From positions 1-41,891 of the forward strand of contig CANGSR010000005.1 of the NCBI GenBank assembly GCA_947456055.1: 41,891 nt of DNA, in the 5' to 3' direction. The notes beneath the pieces are model-generated. The model was not told the origin of the DNA, did no database searches, and saw nothing but the letters and a program-made list of their open reading frames with translations. Of the stretch, positions 23,166 through 32,342 are shown in pieces. The first letter of the stretch is position 1. Each line of letters opens with the position of its first letter. Source of the DNA: Chitinophagaceae bacterium. GTDB lineage: Bacteria > Bacteroidota > Bacteroidia > Chitinophagales > Chitinophagaceae. A program made the translations under genes and the position numbers.

Positions 23166-24758
23166 TTACTTCCCTTCCTCACTAGCACCAGCTGCCGCTT
23201 CTTCCTTTTCTTTCTGCTCCACTAGTTTCAGGTCTTCATTAGCTTGTACCAGTTTTTCCTGCCAGCGTTTTATGTTGCGCTCACCATCTTCTATCAGTTT
23301 GGTGAGGTGGGCTTTTAGTTGTTCGGCTTTTTTGCCGGGGGTAATATTTCCCAGCCCTTCTTTGAAGTCGGTTATTTTCTCCAGCTCTTCCTTAATATCT
23401 TCATTCAGCTTTTTTACCAGGTCACGTGCCTGGTCCATACGTGCTATTTTCTGGTTTTCGGCATATTTTTTACGTTCCTCACGGCTGGCATCCTTACGGT
23501 TAAAGAAGAATTTACGTGCTGCATTGAAATCTTCCCACATCTTATCGCCATACGAGCGGGGTATTGGGCCTATTTTCTTCCATTCTTCAAGCAGGCTACT
23601 CATTAATGCTGTTGTCTCGCTCCAATGGTTAGAGTACTTAAGTTGTTCGGCCTTCTCGTATATTGCCTTTTTAAGGTTGTAATTGTTTTCCTGCACACTT
23701 CTTATGCCGTCATTATGGGCTCTTTTAGCTTCAAAGAAATACTCTTGTGCATCGATAAATTGTTTCCACATTTCATCGCCCTTAGCCTGTGGCACTCTTC
23801 CGCTTTTTTTCCACTCATCCATGAGGGTAGCAAAAGCCACGGTAGTAGCATTCCAATCGGTGCTGGTTTTCAGTGCCTCGGCACGGTCTATTATCACCTG
23901 CTTGATGAGCATATTACCTTCCTGCTCCTGCTGCACCATATTGCTATGTTCACGCTTCTTATCAAAGAATATGCTTTTGGCAGCCAGAAACCTTTGCCAA
24001 AGCTCTTCATTCTTCTTATTCATGGTATGACCAATGGTTTTCCACTCATCAGTGAGGCGGTGGAATTCTTCTGTGGTTTTCTTCCAGTCCTTTGAGCTTG
24101 CAATAGCCTCGGCCTGTTCTACCAATTCTATTTTAAGGTCCAGGTTCAGCAACATGTCTTTCTCTTCATTATCCTGGTGGTTGCGTTTCCTATCGTGGAA
24201 GGTTTTGCGGGCAGCCTCAAGACGGTTGAATAATTTGTCATTACGAGATTTGTCTACATGCCCTGCCTGCTTCCATTTGTCAGATAAGTCACGGAATGCC
24301 TGGGTTGTTTCCTTCCAGTTGGTGCTTTCTGCCATGCTTTCGGCAAGTTCAGTCAGCTTCACTTTTGCTAGGTAGTTCTCTTCGCCCAATTGGTAAAGGG
24401 TATGCTCCCATGTATGAATTAGGGCACCAAGCTTTGCAAAATCACCTGCCGCATTTATTTTATTGATATAGTCCTTTGTGAATGCTACTTTTTCGGCCAG
24501 TTTTTGTTTGTCTTCAGCAGCTATCCATTCAGTTTCCAGTTCTCTTACTTTAGTTTCAAGTCCTGCAAATTTGTCAATCAGATTTTTCATTACTATCTGA
24601 CAATTTTCAATGGCTAAATTAGCTATTACACGTTCTTTGATATTACTTCCAGGGCGTAGGGATAGGGTGCCCGCTTCATCAAGGTCAAATAGTTCTTTAC
24701 CAACAAAAGATTGTTCATTCCACCATGATGCAAGGTCGTTGTTCTGTTCCAGGGACAT
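23166..24758 (-). CDS. DUF349 repeat protein
   Basis: 530 residues, mostly charged helices. Four clear DUF349 repeats of about 75 residues span roughly 150-440, each with the core WKxxGxxPxxxGDxMWxxFxAAxxxFFxxK (for example WKKIGPIPRSYGDKMWEDF). A degenerate first copy lies near 95-130. The C-terminal 90 residues are a coiled coil rich in Glu, Lys and Ala. No signal or membrane segment is present, so it is cytoplasmic. The function of DUF349 is not established; such proteins are common in Bacteroidota and some Actinobacteria. It is a single-gene unit with its own terminator and a TAATTTTG box at 24785-24778. Confidence 0.88.
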   Translation of the reverse strand: MSLEQNNDLASWWNEQSFVGKELFDLDEAGTLSLRPGSNIKERVIANLAIENCQIVMKNLIDKFAGLETKVRELETEWIAAEDKQKLAEKVAFTKDYINKINAAGDFAKLGALIHTWEHTLYQLGEENYLAKVKLTELAESMAESTNWKETTQAFRDLSDKWKQAGHVDKSRNDKLFNRLEAARKTFHDRKRNHQDNEEKDMLLNLDLKIELVEQAEAIASSKDWKKTTEEFHRLTDEWKTIGHTMNKKNEELWQRFLAAKSIFFDKKREHSNMVQQEQEGNMLIKQVIIDRAEALKTSTDWNATTVAFATLMDEWKKSGRVPQAKGDEMWKQFIDAQEYFFEAKRAHNDGIRSVQENNYNLKKAIYEKAEQLKYSNHWSETTALMSSLLEEWKKIGPIPRSYGDKMWEDFNAARKFFFNRKDASREERKKYAENQKIARMDQARDLVKKLNEDIKEELEKITDFKEGLGNITPGKKAEQLKAHLTKLIEDGERNIKRWQEKLVQANEDLKLVEQKEKEEAAAGASEEGK

Positions 24759-25064
24759 AAATTATAATTGTTTAATCAAAATTATCAAAAGCGATACTCA
24801 GAGTAAGTCGCAAGATAAAACTAATTATTTATTTTGTACTTCCCAACTACAAAATAATACAATGAAATAATGGTGGCCTTTTTAGGTCTAAAATACTTTT
24901 CGTGATAAAATATGCTATTTATTAGTGTTTGATAATAAGTATATTAATACACTATAAGCCTATAAGGACTGATGATAATAATTATTAGCCGATTAGAAAA
25001 TCGAGCAACAATTCTTCATTTCACTAAAAGCTAGCCTTTTATTGCCCCTATATGACAAAACAAA
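24759..25064. other. Gene-free AT-rich spacer
   Basis: It holds no credible open reading frame between the DUF349 start and the dxs terminator. It contains the -7 box TAATTTTG for DUF349 (24785-24778, minus strand). The rest is AT-rich with no structure I can recognise. Confidence 0.55.
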
Positions 25065-25097
25065 GAACCCGGCAACCTTTAGGAAGTTGCCGGGTTC
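25065..25097 (-). terminator. Terminator of dxs
   Basis: A perfect 12-bp GC-rich stem (25065-25076 with 25086-25097) with a 9-nt loop, followed on the minus strand by TTTGTTTTG. Confidence 0.85.
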
Positions 25098-25130
25098 GGT
25101 ATCTATCTCTAGAAAATTGATTAATTACTT

Positions 25131-27059
25131 TTAAGCCAAATCCTCAACCATCGCTTTAATACCAGCCATTTCTCTTACTGCTTCTGCAATGCCTTGTGCA
25201 TCATAGCCGCATTCACGATGTAGTTCTTCGGGTTTGCCATGCTCCACAATCCTATCGGGTATACCCAGCATTTTCACCTCGGGGGTGTAGCCGTGGGCAG
25301 CCATAAACTCTAGTACCGCACTGCCAAAACCACCTACTACCGTGCCATCTTCTACCGTAATAATCTTAGAATAATGCTGGGCCACTTCGTGAAGCATTTC
25401 CTCGTCTATTGGCTTTACAAACCTCATATCGTAATGGGCGGGGTAAAGGTCTTCGGTAGCCAGTATTTTGCAAGCGCTTACTGCAAAATTGCCTGGATGC
25501 CCTATAGTCAATATGGCTATTTCATTGCCATCGCATATTTTACGGCCTGTACCTACTTCAATCTTTTCGAATGGGGTTTTCCATTGTGGCATTACACCCT
25601 GCCCACGTGGATAGCGGATAACATAGGGCGATGTATTTTCGGGCAACTGTGCCGTATACATCATATTCCTTAGTTCAGATTCATTCATAGGTGAGCAAAC
25701 CACCAAATAGGGGATGCAACGCATAAATGCAATATCATAAGCACCATGATGGGTAGGTCCATCATCGCCTACCAGGCCGGCACGGTCGAGACAGAATATA
25801 ACCGGTAGTTTCTGGATAGCTACATCATGCACTACCATATCGTAGGCCCTTTGCATAAAGCTACTGTAGATATTGCAGAACACTCTCATACCCTGTGTAG
25901 CCAAGCCTGCACTTAGCGTCACCGCATGCTGCTCGGCTATGCCCACATCTATAGCCCTGTCGGGCATGGCATCCATCATGAATTTCATTGACGAACCCGA
26001 TGGCATAGCAGGGGTAATACCCATAATAAGGGGGTTTTTCTCTGCTAGTTCCACCAATGTATGACCAAACACATCCTGGTACTTAGGAGGCTCTGGTATT
26101 GATGATACTTTTTTATTGATTTTACCTGTTATCTTATCAAAGGTGCCAGGGGCATGCCACAAGGTCTGGTCTTTTTCGGCCAGTCCGAAGCCCTTGCCCT
26201 TTACAGTTTTGATATGGAGCAATTTTGGCCCGGGTATTCCCTGCAGGCTCTTTAGAGTCTCGGTGAGTTTTAGCACATTGTGCCCATCAATAGGGCCAAA
26301 GTACCTCAATCCTAATGCTTCAAATAAGTTACTACTCTTAGATACCACCCCTTTCAGGCCGGCTTCTATTTTAGATGCCAGTTTCTGGAAATCCTTGGTA
26401 GGCAGCATACCCAACATTTTCCATACGTCATCCCTGAACTTATTATAGGTATGAGAGGTGGTAATGTCGGTAAGATATTCTTTTAGAGCGCCAACATTGG
26501 GGTCAATAGACATATTATTGTCATTGAGGATAATGAGCACATTGGCACCACTTACCCCAGCATGATTCAATGCTTCAAATGGCAGACCCGCAGTCATAGC
26601 CCCATCGCCTATTACAGCAATATGTCGCCTGAAATCTTCGCCCTTGTATTTTGAGGCTATAGCCATACCCAGTGCAGCAGATATTGATGTGCTGGAGTGG
26701 CCCACGCCAAAGGTATCATAGATACTTTCGCTACGCTTTGGGAAACCACTGATGCCCCCATATTTACGATTGGTATGGAATACCTTGCGCCTGCCGGTGA
26801 GTATTTTGTGGCCATAAGCCTGGTGGCCTACATCCCATACCAGCTGATCATCGGGTGTATTATACACATAGTGGAGGGCTACAGTTAGCTCCACCACTCC
26901 CAGACTAGCCCCAAAGTGGCCGCCATGCACACTTACACAATCAATGATGAACTGGCGTAGTTCATTGCATACTTCCTGAAGCTGGCCTTTGCCCAGTTTT
27001 TTCAAGTCATCAGGAGTATTAATTTGGCTTAGTAACGGCCCTGCAACAATTTCTTCCAT
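25131..27059 (-). CDS. dxs: 1-deoxy-D-xylulose-5-phosphate synthase
   Basis: Thiamine-diphosphate enzyme that condenses pyruvate and glyceraldehyde 3-phosphate, the first step of the MEP pathway. The 642 residues are normal. It shows VELTVALHYVYNTPDDQLVWDVGHQ, the ThDP/Mg motif GDGAMTAG ending in NDNNMSI, DGHN, the transketolase pyrimidine-domain segment DVGIAEQHAVTLSAGLA and DRAGLVGDDGPTHHG. A -7 box TAATTTTG lies at 27089-27082. It is divergent from the CPBP protease gene. Confidence 0.97.
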   Translation of the reverse strand: MEEIVAGPLLSQINTPDDLKKLGKGQLQEVCNELRQFIIDCVSVHGGHFGASLGVVELTVALHYVYNTPDDQLVWDVGHQAYGHKILTGRRKVFHTNRKYGGISGFPKRSESIYDTFGVGHSSTSISAALGMAIASKYKGEDFRRHIAVIGDGAMTAGLPFEALNHAGVSGANVLIILNDNNMSIDPNVGALKEYLTDITTSHTYNKFRDDVWKMLGMLPTKDFQKLASKIEAGLKGVVSKSSNLFEALGLRYFGPIDGHNVLKLTETLKSLQGIPGPKLLHIKTVKGKGFGLAEKDQTLWHAPGTFDKITGKINKKVSSIPEPPKYQDVFGHTLVELAEKNPLIMGITPAMPSGSSMKFMMDAMPDRAIDVGIAEQHAVTLSAGLATQGMRVFCNIYSSFMQRAYDMVVHDVAIQKLPVIFCLDRAGLVGDDGPTHHGAYDIAFMRCIPYLVVCSPMNESELRNMMYTAQLPENTSPYVIRYPRGQGVMPQWKTPFEKIEVGTGRKICDGNEIAILTIGHPGNFAVSACKILATEDLYPAHYDMRFVKPIDEEMLHEVAQHYSKIITVEDGTVVGGFGSAVLEFMAAHGYTPEVKMLGIPDRIVEHGKPEELHRECGYDAQGIAEAVREMAGIKAMVEDLA

Positions 27060-27313
27060 TCCCTAATTAAGTAATAAACAACAAAATTAAATAAAATACT
27101 AACGACTTCTTAATATACCCATAAAATTGGTCATAAGGTTTCTTTATGAGTACATTGTTCCACTTGCTGCAAAAACTAAGCCACGCTGTTTATTTAGGCT
27201 TGCAGGTAGGTTAATTACTGTTAAATCGTGGGATATGTTTTTATTAGGGCGAGAGAGCACAGCACATAACCGGATTACCCTACCAATTTCCTTACCCATA
27301 TAATCCAATCCTT

Positions 27314-27321
27314 TATCTTTG
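27314..27321 (+). promoter_or_regulatory. Candidate -7 element of the CPBP protease gene
   Basis: TATCTTTG is an exact TAnnTTTG match. It overlaps a possible upstream TTG start, which makes the ATG at 27340 the likelier start. No strong -33 box is visible. Confidence 0.45.
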
Positions 27322-27339
27322 CCCCAAGTTTTACAGACT

Positions 27340-28302
27340 ATGAAGTATTTCCGTGAATATCCCTGGGGGCTCCAGCTTTTTCTATTCCTCATGATGGGGT
27401 ATACTATGATGGGGTTTGGTGAAGTAATGGCCATTGCATTTTTGCCAAAATTGGTAGGTGTTACCATGGCAGAGGTGATTTCTGTCAATCTGAATTCACC
27501 TTTAGGGCTGGTTAATATTGCGGTGCTTGTTCAGGGATTTGTAAATCTCACGTCGTTCTTTGCCCCTACGCTCATATTCGCTTACCTGGCTCATCCACGA
27601 CCGTTAAGTTATGTTGGCATGAGGGCACCGGGGAATGGGTTCCAGTTATTATTGGCAATTACTCTGATGCTGGGTGCGACACCACTATTGATGATACTGG
27701 ATAGCCTGATCAGCCAAATCAATTTCGGCCCTGAAATAAAAAAAATGCAGGCTACTAGCGAAGCCACCATGAGTGCTTTTCTTCACATCACCTCGCTATC
27801 AGGTTTTTTTAAGGTGTTTTGTATGATGGCTATTTTTCCGGCATTGGGAGAGGAGGTCTTTTTCAGAGGCGTTTTTATGCGGTTCTTAAAAAAGAGAAAT
27901 AGTAGCATGGTTATCCCCATCCTGGGGTCGGCATTTTTCTTCTCTATTATGCACTTTAATGTTTATGGTTTTATCTCCATTTTTATGGCAGGAATATTAT
28001 TGGCTGTCATTTACAACCTTACAGGTTCTATCTGGTGCAGTATTGCAGCACACATGTTTTTCAATGGTTTTCAGGTTATCTTATCCTACTTGGGCAATAC
28101 CAATAATTCGGTAAAGGCATTTGTAAATGATAATTCAGTACCCTATGGACTGCTAATAGGTGGCATGGCAGTATCTGCATTTGCTTTTTATCTCCTATTA
28201 AAATACAAAACCCCCTTGCCTGCCAATTGGACCGACGATTTTGAAGGCAAAAACAAATACCCTGATTTTGATTTTGGTAGAACCCCAAGGGAGGAGGAGT
28301 AA
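27340..28302 (+). CDS. CPBP-family intramembrane glutamic protease (CAAX/Abi type)
   Basis: 320-residue polytopic membrane protein with about eight hydrophobic segments. The active-site motifs of the family are present in order: Glu171-Glu172 with Arg176 (GEEVFFRG), His205 (FFFSIMHF), and His238 with Asn242 (AAHMFFNGF). The start is set at ATG 27340, since the preceding seven codons from a TTG overlap the promoter. Members process prenylated or other membrane substrates, or protect against bacteriocins; no neighbour points to either. The C-terminal tail is hydrophilic and probably cytoplasmic. Confidence 0.9.
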   Translation: MKYFREYPWGLQLFLFLMMGYTMMGFGEVMAIAFLPKLVGVTMAEVISVNLNSPLGLVNIAVLVQGFVNLTSFFAPTLIFAYLAHPRPLSYVGMRAPGNGFQLLLAITLMLGATPLLMILDSLISQINFGPEIKKMQATSEATMSAFLHITSLSGFFKVFCMMAIFPALGEEVFFRGVFMRFLKKRNSSMVIPILGSAFFFSIMHFNVYGFISIFMAGILLAVIYNLTGSIWCSIAAHMFFNGFQVILSYLGNTNNSVKAFVNDNSVPYGLLIGGMAVSAFAFYLLLKYKTPLPANWTDDFEGKNKYPDFDFGRTPREEE

Positions 28303-28348
28303 TTGCTATAACAGAATAATGAGACCTTACTCCAAAATCAGGCCAAAA

Positions 28349-28475
28349 CTATTTACTATCTAATAAGTACTAAATCCAAAATCCGTCTAACTACTATTTA
28401 CTATCTACAAAGTACTAAATCCCCAAATCTGTCTTTCTACTTTATACTCTCTACTTTCTACTGATTAACTTTCTA
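28349..28475 (+). repeat. Heptanucleotide satellite between convergent genes
   Basis: Two near-copies of a 28-nt block (28349-28376 and 28394-28421), each four 7-nt units (CTATTTA, CTATCTA, nnAAGTA, CTAAATC), are followed by CTTTCTA-type units at 28433-28460 and 28469-28475. The last unit contains the stop codon of the L,D-transpeptidase gene. The same heptamers occur at 3618-3717 and 7237-7306. Confidence 0.8.
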
Positions 28476-29213
28476 CTTGCGAATAAAAACCCTCGTGCCC
28501 ACACCTATCAGTGTATATAAATCATCTACGTCCTTGTTTTTGATGGCTACACAACCATCTGTCCAGTTTACGCCCATATCAATCATATCATCACCACCTT
28601 TCCATATACCGTGAATACCCACATCGCCGCCCATTTGGGCAGTTTTAGGAATTTTACCCGTTTCTTTCAGTTTGTTGAACCGGGCAATAGATGAATCATT
28701 AGGATAATTTAGCAGCATGAACTTGTTGTACTTTGAGGATGGATTCTTAGTTTTTATGGTAAACCATCCTTCGGGGGTACACCGGTCGCCGGCTACACAC
28801 TTATTCTCCTGCGGTTTTGGCCCGAAAACAGCCTTATAGGAGCGGATAATTTTACGTCGGTAATAAACCTCAAGCCTAAATTGCGATTTGTTGACCATAA
28901 CCAATACCGAATCCTTATTCATAGTATCGGGGTTAATGGGTACCCTGATACTCACATTACCCGGCATTTTTTGTATTTCAGTTACTTTTTTGCCATTCAG
29001 GGTATATTGTATTGTGCGTATTAGATTTCCATTCTTGTCCTTGGTCTCACTTATTACTTTTACGTTTTGGGGTACTGGGGTAGGTGCGATATCCTTATAG
29101 GTCTTTTGTAGAACTCTTGATTGCCCCCAACTATTAACAACTGATATTATCATACACAACAACATAAAGTACCTGAGTAGTGCAGATAATGTATACCTAT
29201 GGTGTTTTGTCAT
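28473..29213 (-). CDS. L,D-transpeptidase (YkuD domain)
   Basis: Periplasmic enzyme that forms 3-3 cross-links in peptidoglycan or attaches proteins to it. The 246 residues begin with a signal segment (about residues 8-30, ending NSWGQS). The YkuD domain spans roughly 105-246. It includes VMVNKSQFRLEVYYRRK, the HG of the catalytic loop (IHGIWKGG, His201) and the nucleophile Cys221 in NWTDGCVAIKN. The stop codon overlaps a heptanucleotide unit. dapD, which supplies the diaminopimelate precursor, is in the same window. Confidence 0.94.
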   Translation of the reverse strand: MTKHHRYTLSALLRYFMLLCMIISVVNSWGQSRVLQKTYKDIAPTPVPQNVKVISETKDKNGNLIRTIQYTLNGKKVTEIQKMPGNVSIRVPINPDTMNKDSVLVMVNKSQFRLEVYYRRKIIRSYKAVFGPKPQENKCVAGDRCTPEGWFTIKTKNPSSKYNKFMLLNYPNDSSIARFNKLKETGKIPKTAQMGGDVGIHGIWKGGDDMIDMGVNWTDGCVAIKNKDVDDLYTLIGVGTRVFIRK

Positions 29214-29295
29214 TTGCTAATCGTCAATTAAAGGCCTAAATTATCTAAAAATCAATTGTGGTGTATATTCTGTCATTTGGTGGTTCACTTAGGCA

Positions 29296-30540
29296 TTAAA
29301 ACCCAATAAGAAACCAGTGCTTCGAATCCCTGTATTGGTAACGGATAGAATTCCCAGCTACATCACCTATTTGTTTCACAATTGACAGCCCTAGACCATT
29401 ACCATCGTCCTTGTTTCCTGCCCGGTAAAACCGTTTGAATATTTTATCCTTATCCAGTTCTGGGTATGGGGAGGTGTTAGTAATCGTTAGGGTGCCAGGC
29501 TCAAGGATTATTTCAATAGTCCCTTCCTTTTGGTTATACCTAATGGCATTATTAAGGAGGTTGCCACATACAATCTCTGCCAGGTGCGGGTGCATCACAA
29601 TTCTTACAGGTTGCAGATTCAAGACTGTAACTATTTGCATTGTTTCTATCAATTCCTGGTATTCATCAATTTTTTCGTTGATTATTTGGTCCAACCTAAT
29701 TTCTTCGGTAGCCATAAACTGCCTGTTCTCAATTTTGGTGAGTAATAATAGTGATTGATGCAACCTGGATAGACGGTGTATGGCCTTCTCAATATCGCCT
29801 ATATGCTTTTCATTTTGTGCTACCACCGATTCATTTTGCATCATCATTTCCAGTTTAGACCTGATGATGGCCAGTGGGGTCTGCATCTCATGAGCTGCCT
29901 GGCCGGTAAAATCCTTGAGTGAGGTATAGTCTTTTTGTATTCGTTCTGTAAGCTCATTGATGCTTTTATTCAGTAGGGCAAACTCATCAATGGCCACATT
30001 ATCCAGCTTGAGGGTGTTGAGGTCGGTGATGCTGTAGATTTTAATTTGCTCAATAGATTGGTAAAAGGGCTGCCAAAGCTTGCGTATCATAGTGCGGTTT
30101 ATCCAATAGCCAATGAGGAGTATTAGCCCTATCATGGCAATGGTTACGCCTATTATCACCTGTAGCAGGGATTCCGTTTGCTCAAGCGGCTTAGCTACCT
30201 TGAATAGGTAGTAGTTGCTCCCAGCCTCAATAGTAAACTCTATTTCCCTTAGTTTTTCCTCGCCCTTGCCTGATGTATTGGTTACGGTGTGGAAAGTGGT
30301 TTTTGTTTTGCCTTTGGCAGTCTCATAACTGGTAAACTGGTCCCGAGTCTTGATGATTTCGGGAAGGGTATTGTGGGTGGCTACATAGGCCGCAATTTCC
30401 TGCTGTTCGGTTTGAAGGGTTTCATCAAGCTGGTTGATGAGGATAAAGTAGAGCAGGAAGTAAAAAGTGCAGCTACCCAGCACAAAGGTGAGTATGGTGG
30501 CAGTGATGTTCAGCCTGTTATATTTGTCGAATAGCTTCAA
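29296..30540 (-). CDS. Sensor histidine kinase
   Basis: 414 residues. Two membrane helices (about 12-35 and 127-147) bracket a roughly 90-residue periplasmic sensor region with no recognisable domain. A HAMP-like linker and the HisKA domain follow, with phosphoacceptor His217 in FTGQAAHEMQTPLAIIRS. The ATPase domain has an N-box, CGNLLNNAIRYN, and a G-box, GNGLGLSIVKQI, and ends abruptly after WFLIGF. The start overlaps the regulator's stop by four bases, so the two are translationally coupled. Confidence 0.95.
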   Translation of the reverse strand: MKLFDKYNRLNITATILTFVLGSCTFYFLLYFILINQLDETLQTEQQEIAAYVATHNTLPEIIKTRDQFTSYETAKGKTKTTFHTVTNTSGKGEEKLREIEFTIEAGSNYYLFKVAKPLEQTESLLQVIIGVTIAMIGLILLIGYWINRTMIRKLWQPFYQSIEQIKIYSITDLNTLKLDNVAIDEFALLNKSINELTERIQKDYTSLKDFTGQAAHEMQTPLAIIRSKLEMMMQNESVVAQNEKHIGDIEKAIHRLSRLHQSLLLLTKIENRQFMATEEIRLDQIINEKIDEYQELIETMQIVTVLNLQPVRIVMHPHLAEIVCGNLLNNAIRYNQKEGTIEIILEPGTLTITNTSPYPELDKDKIFKRFYRAGNKDDGNGLGLSIVKQIGDVAGNSIRYQYRDSKHWFLIGF

Positions 30541-31214
30541 TGGCTGGTGAATTTATACCCCATTCCATAAACAGATTGAATATAGTCGCCTGCTCCGGCA
30601 GCTAGCAATTTTTTGCGTAGGTTTTTGATATGGGCATAGATAAAGTCGTAATTATCAGCCATGTCCATATCATCACCCCACATATGCTCGGCAATGGTGT
30701 TTTTAGAGAGCACTCTGTTTTTATTGATTACTAGATATACAAGCAATTCATACTCCTTGCGAGTAAGGATCAGGTCGGTTTTGTTAACACTCACACTTCG
30801 GGCAGGCACATCAATTATTATTTCCTCAAACTCCAGCAAATTAGACCCTGCCTGATTTTTCCTTCTGATAATGGCAGCTATCCGCACACTCAATTCCGAT
30901 AGGTGAAAGGGCTTGGTGAGGTAATCATCAGCCCCCAGGTTCAGCCCAAGCAATTTATCTTCCAGCTCGTTTTTAGCTGATAAGATGATTACTCCATCAT
31001 TTTTACCTGCTGCCTTTAGTTCTTTAAGTATTTGCAACCCATTGCCATCAGGCAACATTATATCCAGCACTATACAATCATACTGGTACAATGCTGTTTT
31101 GTCAAGTGCATCATGGTAGCTACCTACTGTTTCGCACAGGTATTGCTGCGACGACAGGTAGTCCACCATACTTTTATTTAGTGTAGGCTCATCCTCTATG
31201 ATTAGGATTTTCAT
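30537..31214 (-). CDS. OmpR-family response regulator
   Basis: 225 residues. Receiver domain with Glu7-Asp8 acidic pocket, phosphoacceptor Asp51 (CIVLDIMLPDGNG) and Lys101 (YLTKPFH), followed by a C-terminal winged helix (DLILTRKEYELLVYLV, then IYAHIKNLRKKL). Its start overlaps the YncE stop by one base and its stop overlaps the kinase start by four. Its target promoters are not evident. Confidence 0.96.
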   Translation of the reverse strand: MKILIIEDEPTLNKSMVDYLSSQQYLCETVGSYHDALDKTALYQYDCIVLDIMLPDGNGLQILKELKAAGKNDGVIILSAKNELEDKLLGLNLGADDYLTKPFHLSELSVRIAAIIRRKNQAGSNLLEFEEIIIDVPARSVSVNKTDLILTRKEYELLVYLVINKNRVLSKNTIAEHMWGDDMDMADNYDFIYAHIKNLRKKLLAAGAGDYIQSVYGMGYKFTSH

Positions 31215-32233
31215 TACTTACCCATTACCAAAACCTGGAAACTACCCGGAACAGGACTATGGCGGCCATGTTTGTCTTTATCACTATTGGCATTAAAGTC
31301 GGCTGTAGGTAGGTATACCTTATGTGTTTTTTCATCAAGGGCAATTGTTCTGGCACCTTTTTTTGTACTTACAGATTCTAATGCTGTAAATTCAGAGGGC
31401 GAATTTTCCTTAATAATAGACAAAGTGCCATCACCACATGATGCAAAGGCCATCCTAGACAAAGGGTCAAAAACCACGCCGTCACAACCCTTGCCAATAG
31501 GCAATTCTTTCATTATATGCCCGTTTTCAGCATTAATTACCACCATCACCCCATTGCCGCAACCTACAAAAAGCCTGTTTGTTCTTTTATCAATTGCTAA
31601 TCCGGTTGGCTCCTTTCCGCTGCCCAATCTCCATCTGTGCTCAACGAAATAGGTATTCGCATTGATACTGATTACTTCATTCTTGTCTTCCAGGTTCAGA
31701 AAGAGTAGCCCATCGTCGTTAGATACAATCATTTCAGGTTTGCCGTCTACATCCAAAGTCTGTTCAACATGGTTGTTTGCCGGGTTGATTATTGTGAGAT
31801 CATGGCTTTTACCATTACCAACATACACTCTTTTAGAAAAATGATCATATATAATTGCATCAGGCTTTTTACCGCCGGGTATAGTTGCCGTTATGGTATT
31901 GGTTGCTGTATTAAATACACTAATAGTATTAGAACCACCATTGCTAATAAATCCCTTTCCAAATTGAGACGCCAGAGCAATGCCATGCACCCCTTCAAGG
32001 CTACCAATTGTTGCAATATCGGCCCCGGTGGTTTTACTGATGATATTTACCTGATTACCATGAGATAAATACAATTTATCAGTTACCTGGCTTACGGTTA
32101 CATAATCCCATCCGCCATCACCCGATGCCTTAAAGGTATTGAGCAAATGATAGCCCGAACTCTGGGCATTAGCAGTAGTGCACATTGCCATTGTAGCAAC
32201 AGCGGTAATCAATGATTTGAAAATCACCTTCAT
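31214..32233 (-). CDS. Secreted YncE-like beta-propeller protein
   Basis: 339 residues with a Sec signal (MKVIFKSLITAVATMAMCTTANAQ). The mature part has seven YVTN-type blades, for example NTISVFNTATNTITATIPGGKKPDAIIYD and RVYVGNGKSHDLTIINPANN. YncE-like propellers bind peptides, DNA or metal ligands in different systems; the ligand here is unknown. One-base overlap with the response regulator indicates a single transcript, so the propeller may act with the two-component system as a periplasmic accessory. That is inference. Confidence 0.9.
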   Translation of the reverse strand: MKVIFKSLITAVATMAMCTTANAQSSGYHLLNTFKASGDGGWDYVTVSQVTDKLYLSHGNQVNIISKTTGADIATIGSLEGVHGIALASQFGKGFISNGGSNTISVFNTATNTITATIPGGKKPDAIIYDHFSKRVYVGNGKSHDLTIINPANNHVEQTLDVDGKPEMIVSNDDGLLFLNLEDKNEVISINANTYFVEHRWRLGSGKEPTGLAIDKRTNRLFVGCGNGVMVVINAENGHIMKELPIGKGCDGVVFDPLSRMAFASCGDGTLSIIKENSPSEFTALESVSTKKGARTIALDEKTHKVYLPTADFNANSDKDKHGRHSPVPGSFQVLVMGK

Positions 32234-32293
32234 AAAAAAGATTTTGATAAATAAGCAAATATCAGCCTGGATTTGGCCGGCTAGAAAAGGGGC

Positions 32294-32326
32294 AATGTTA
32301 CCCAGTAAATTTGGCTGGGTAACATT
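32294..32326 (-). terminator. Terminator between the PepSY-like gene and yncE-like gene
   Basis: A perfect 12-bp stem (32294-32305 with 32315-32326) with a 9-nt loop, followed on the minus strand by CCCCTTTT. It would end or attenuate transcription of the PepSY-like gene before yncE. Confidence 0.65.
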
Positions 32327-32342
32327 AATTTATTGATACCAA

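Noticed and set aside
23319-24375. Plus-strand open frames up to 156 codons
   Set aside because: Antisense shadows of the DUF349 repeats; repeated codon patterns of the real gene keep the other frames open.
29310-29335. TTCGAATCC resembling a tRNA T-loop
   Set aside because: It falls within the conserved 3' end of the histidine kinase gene and no cloverleaf can be drawn around it. I found no tRNA in the window.
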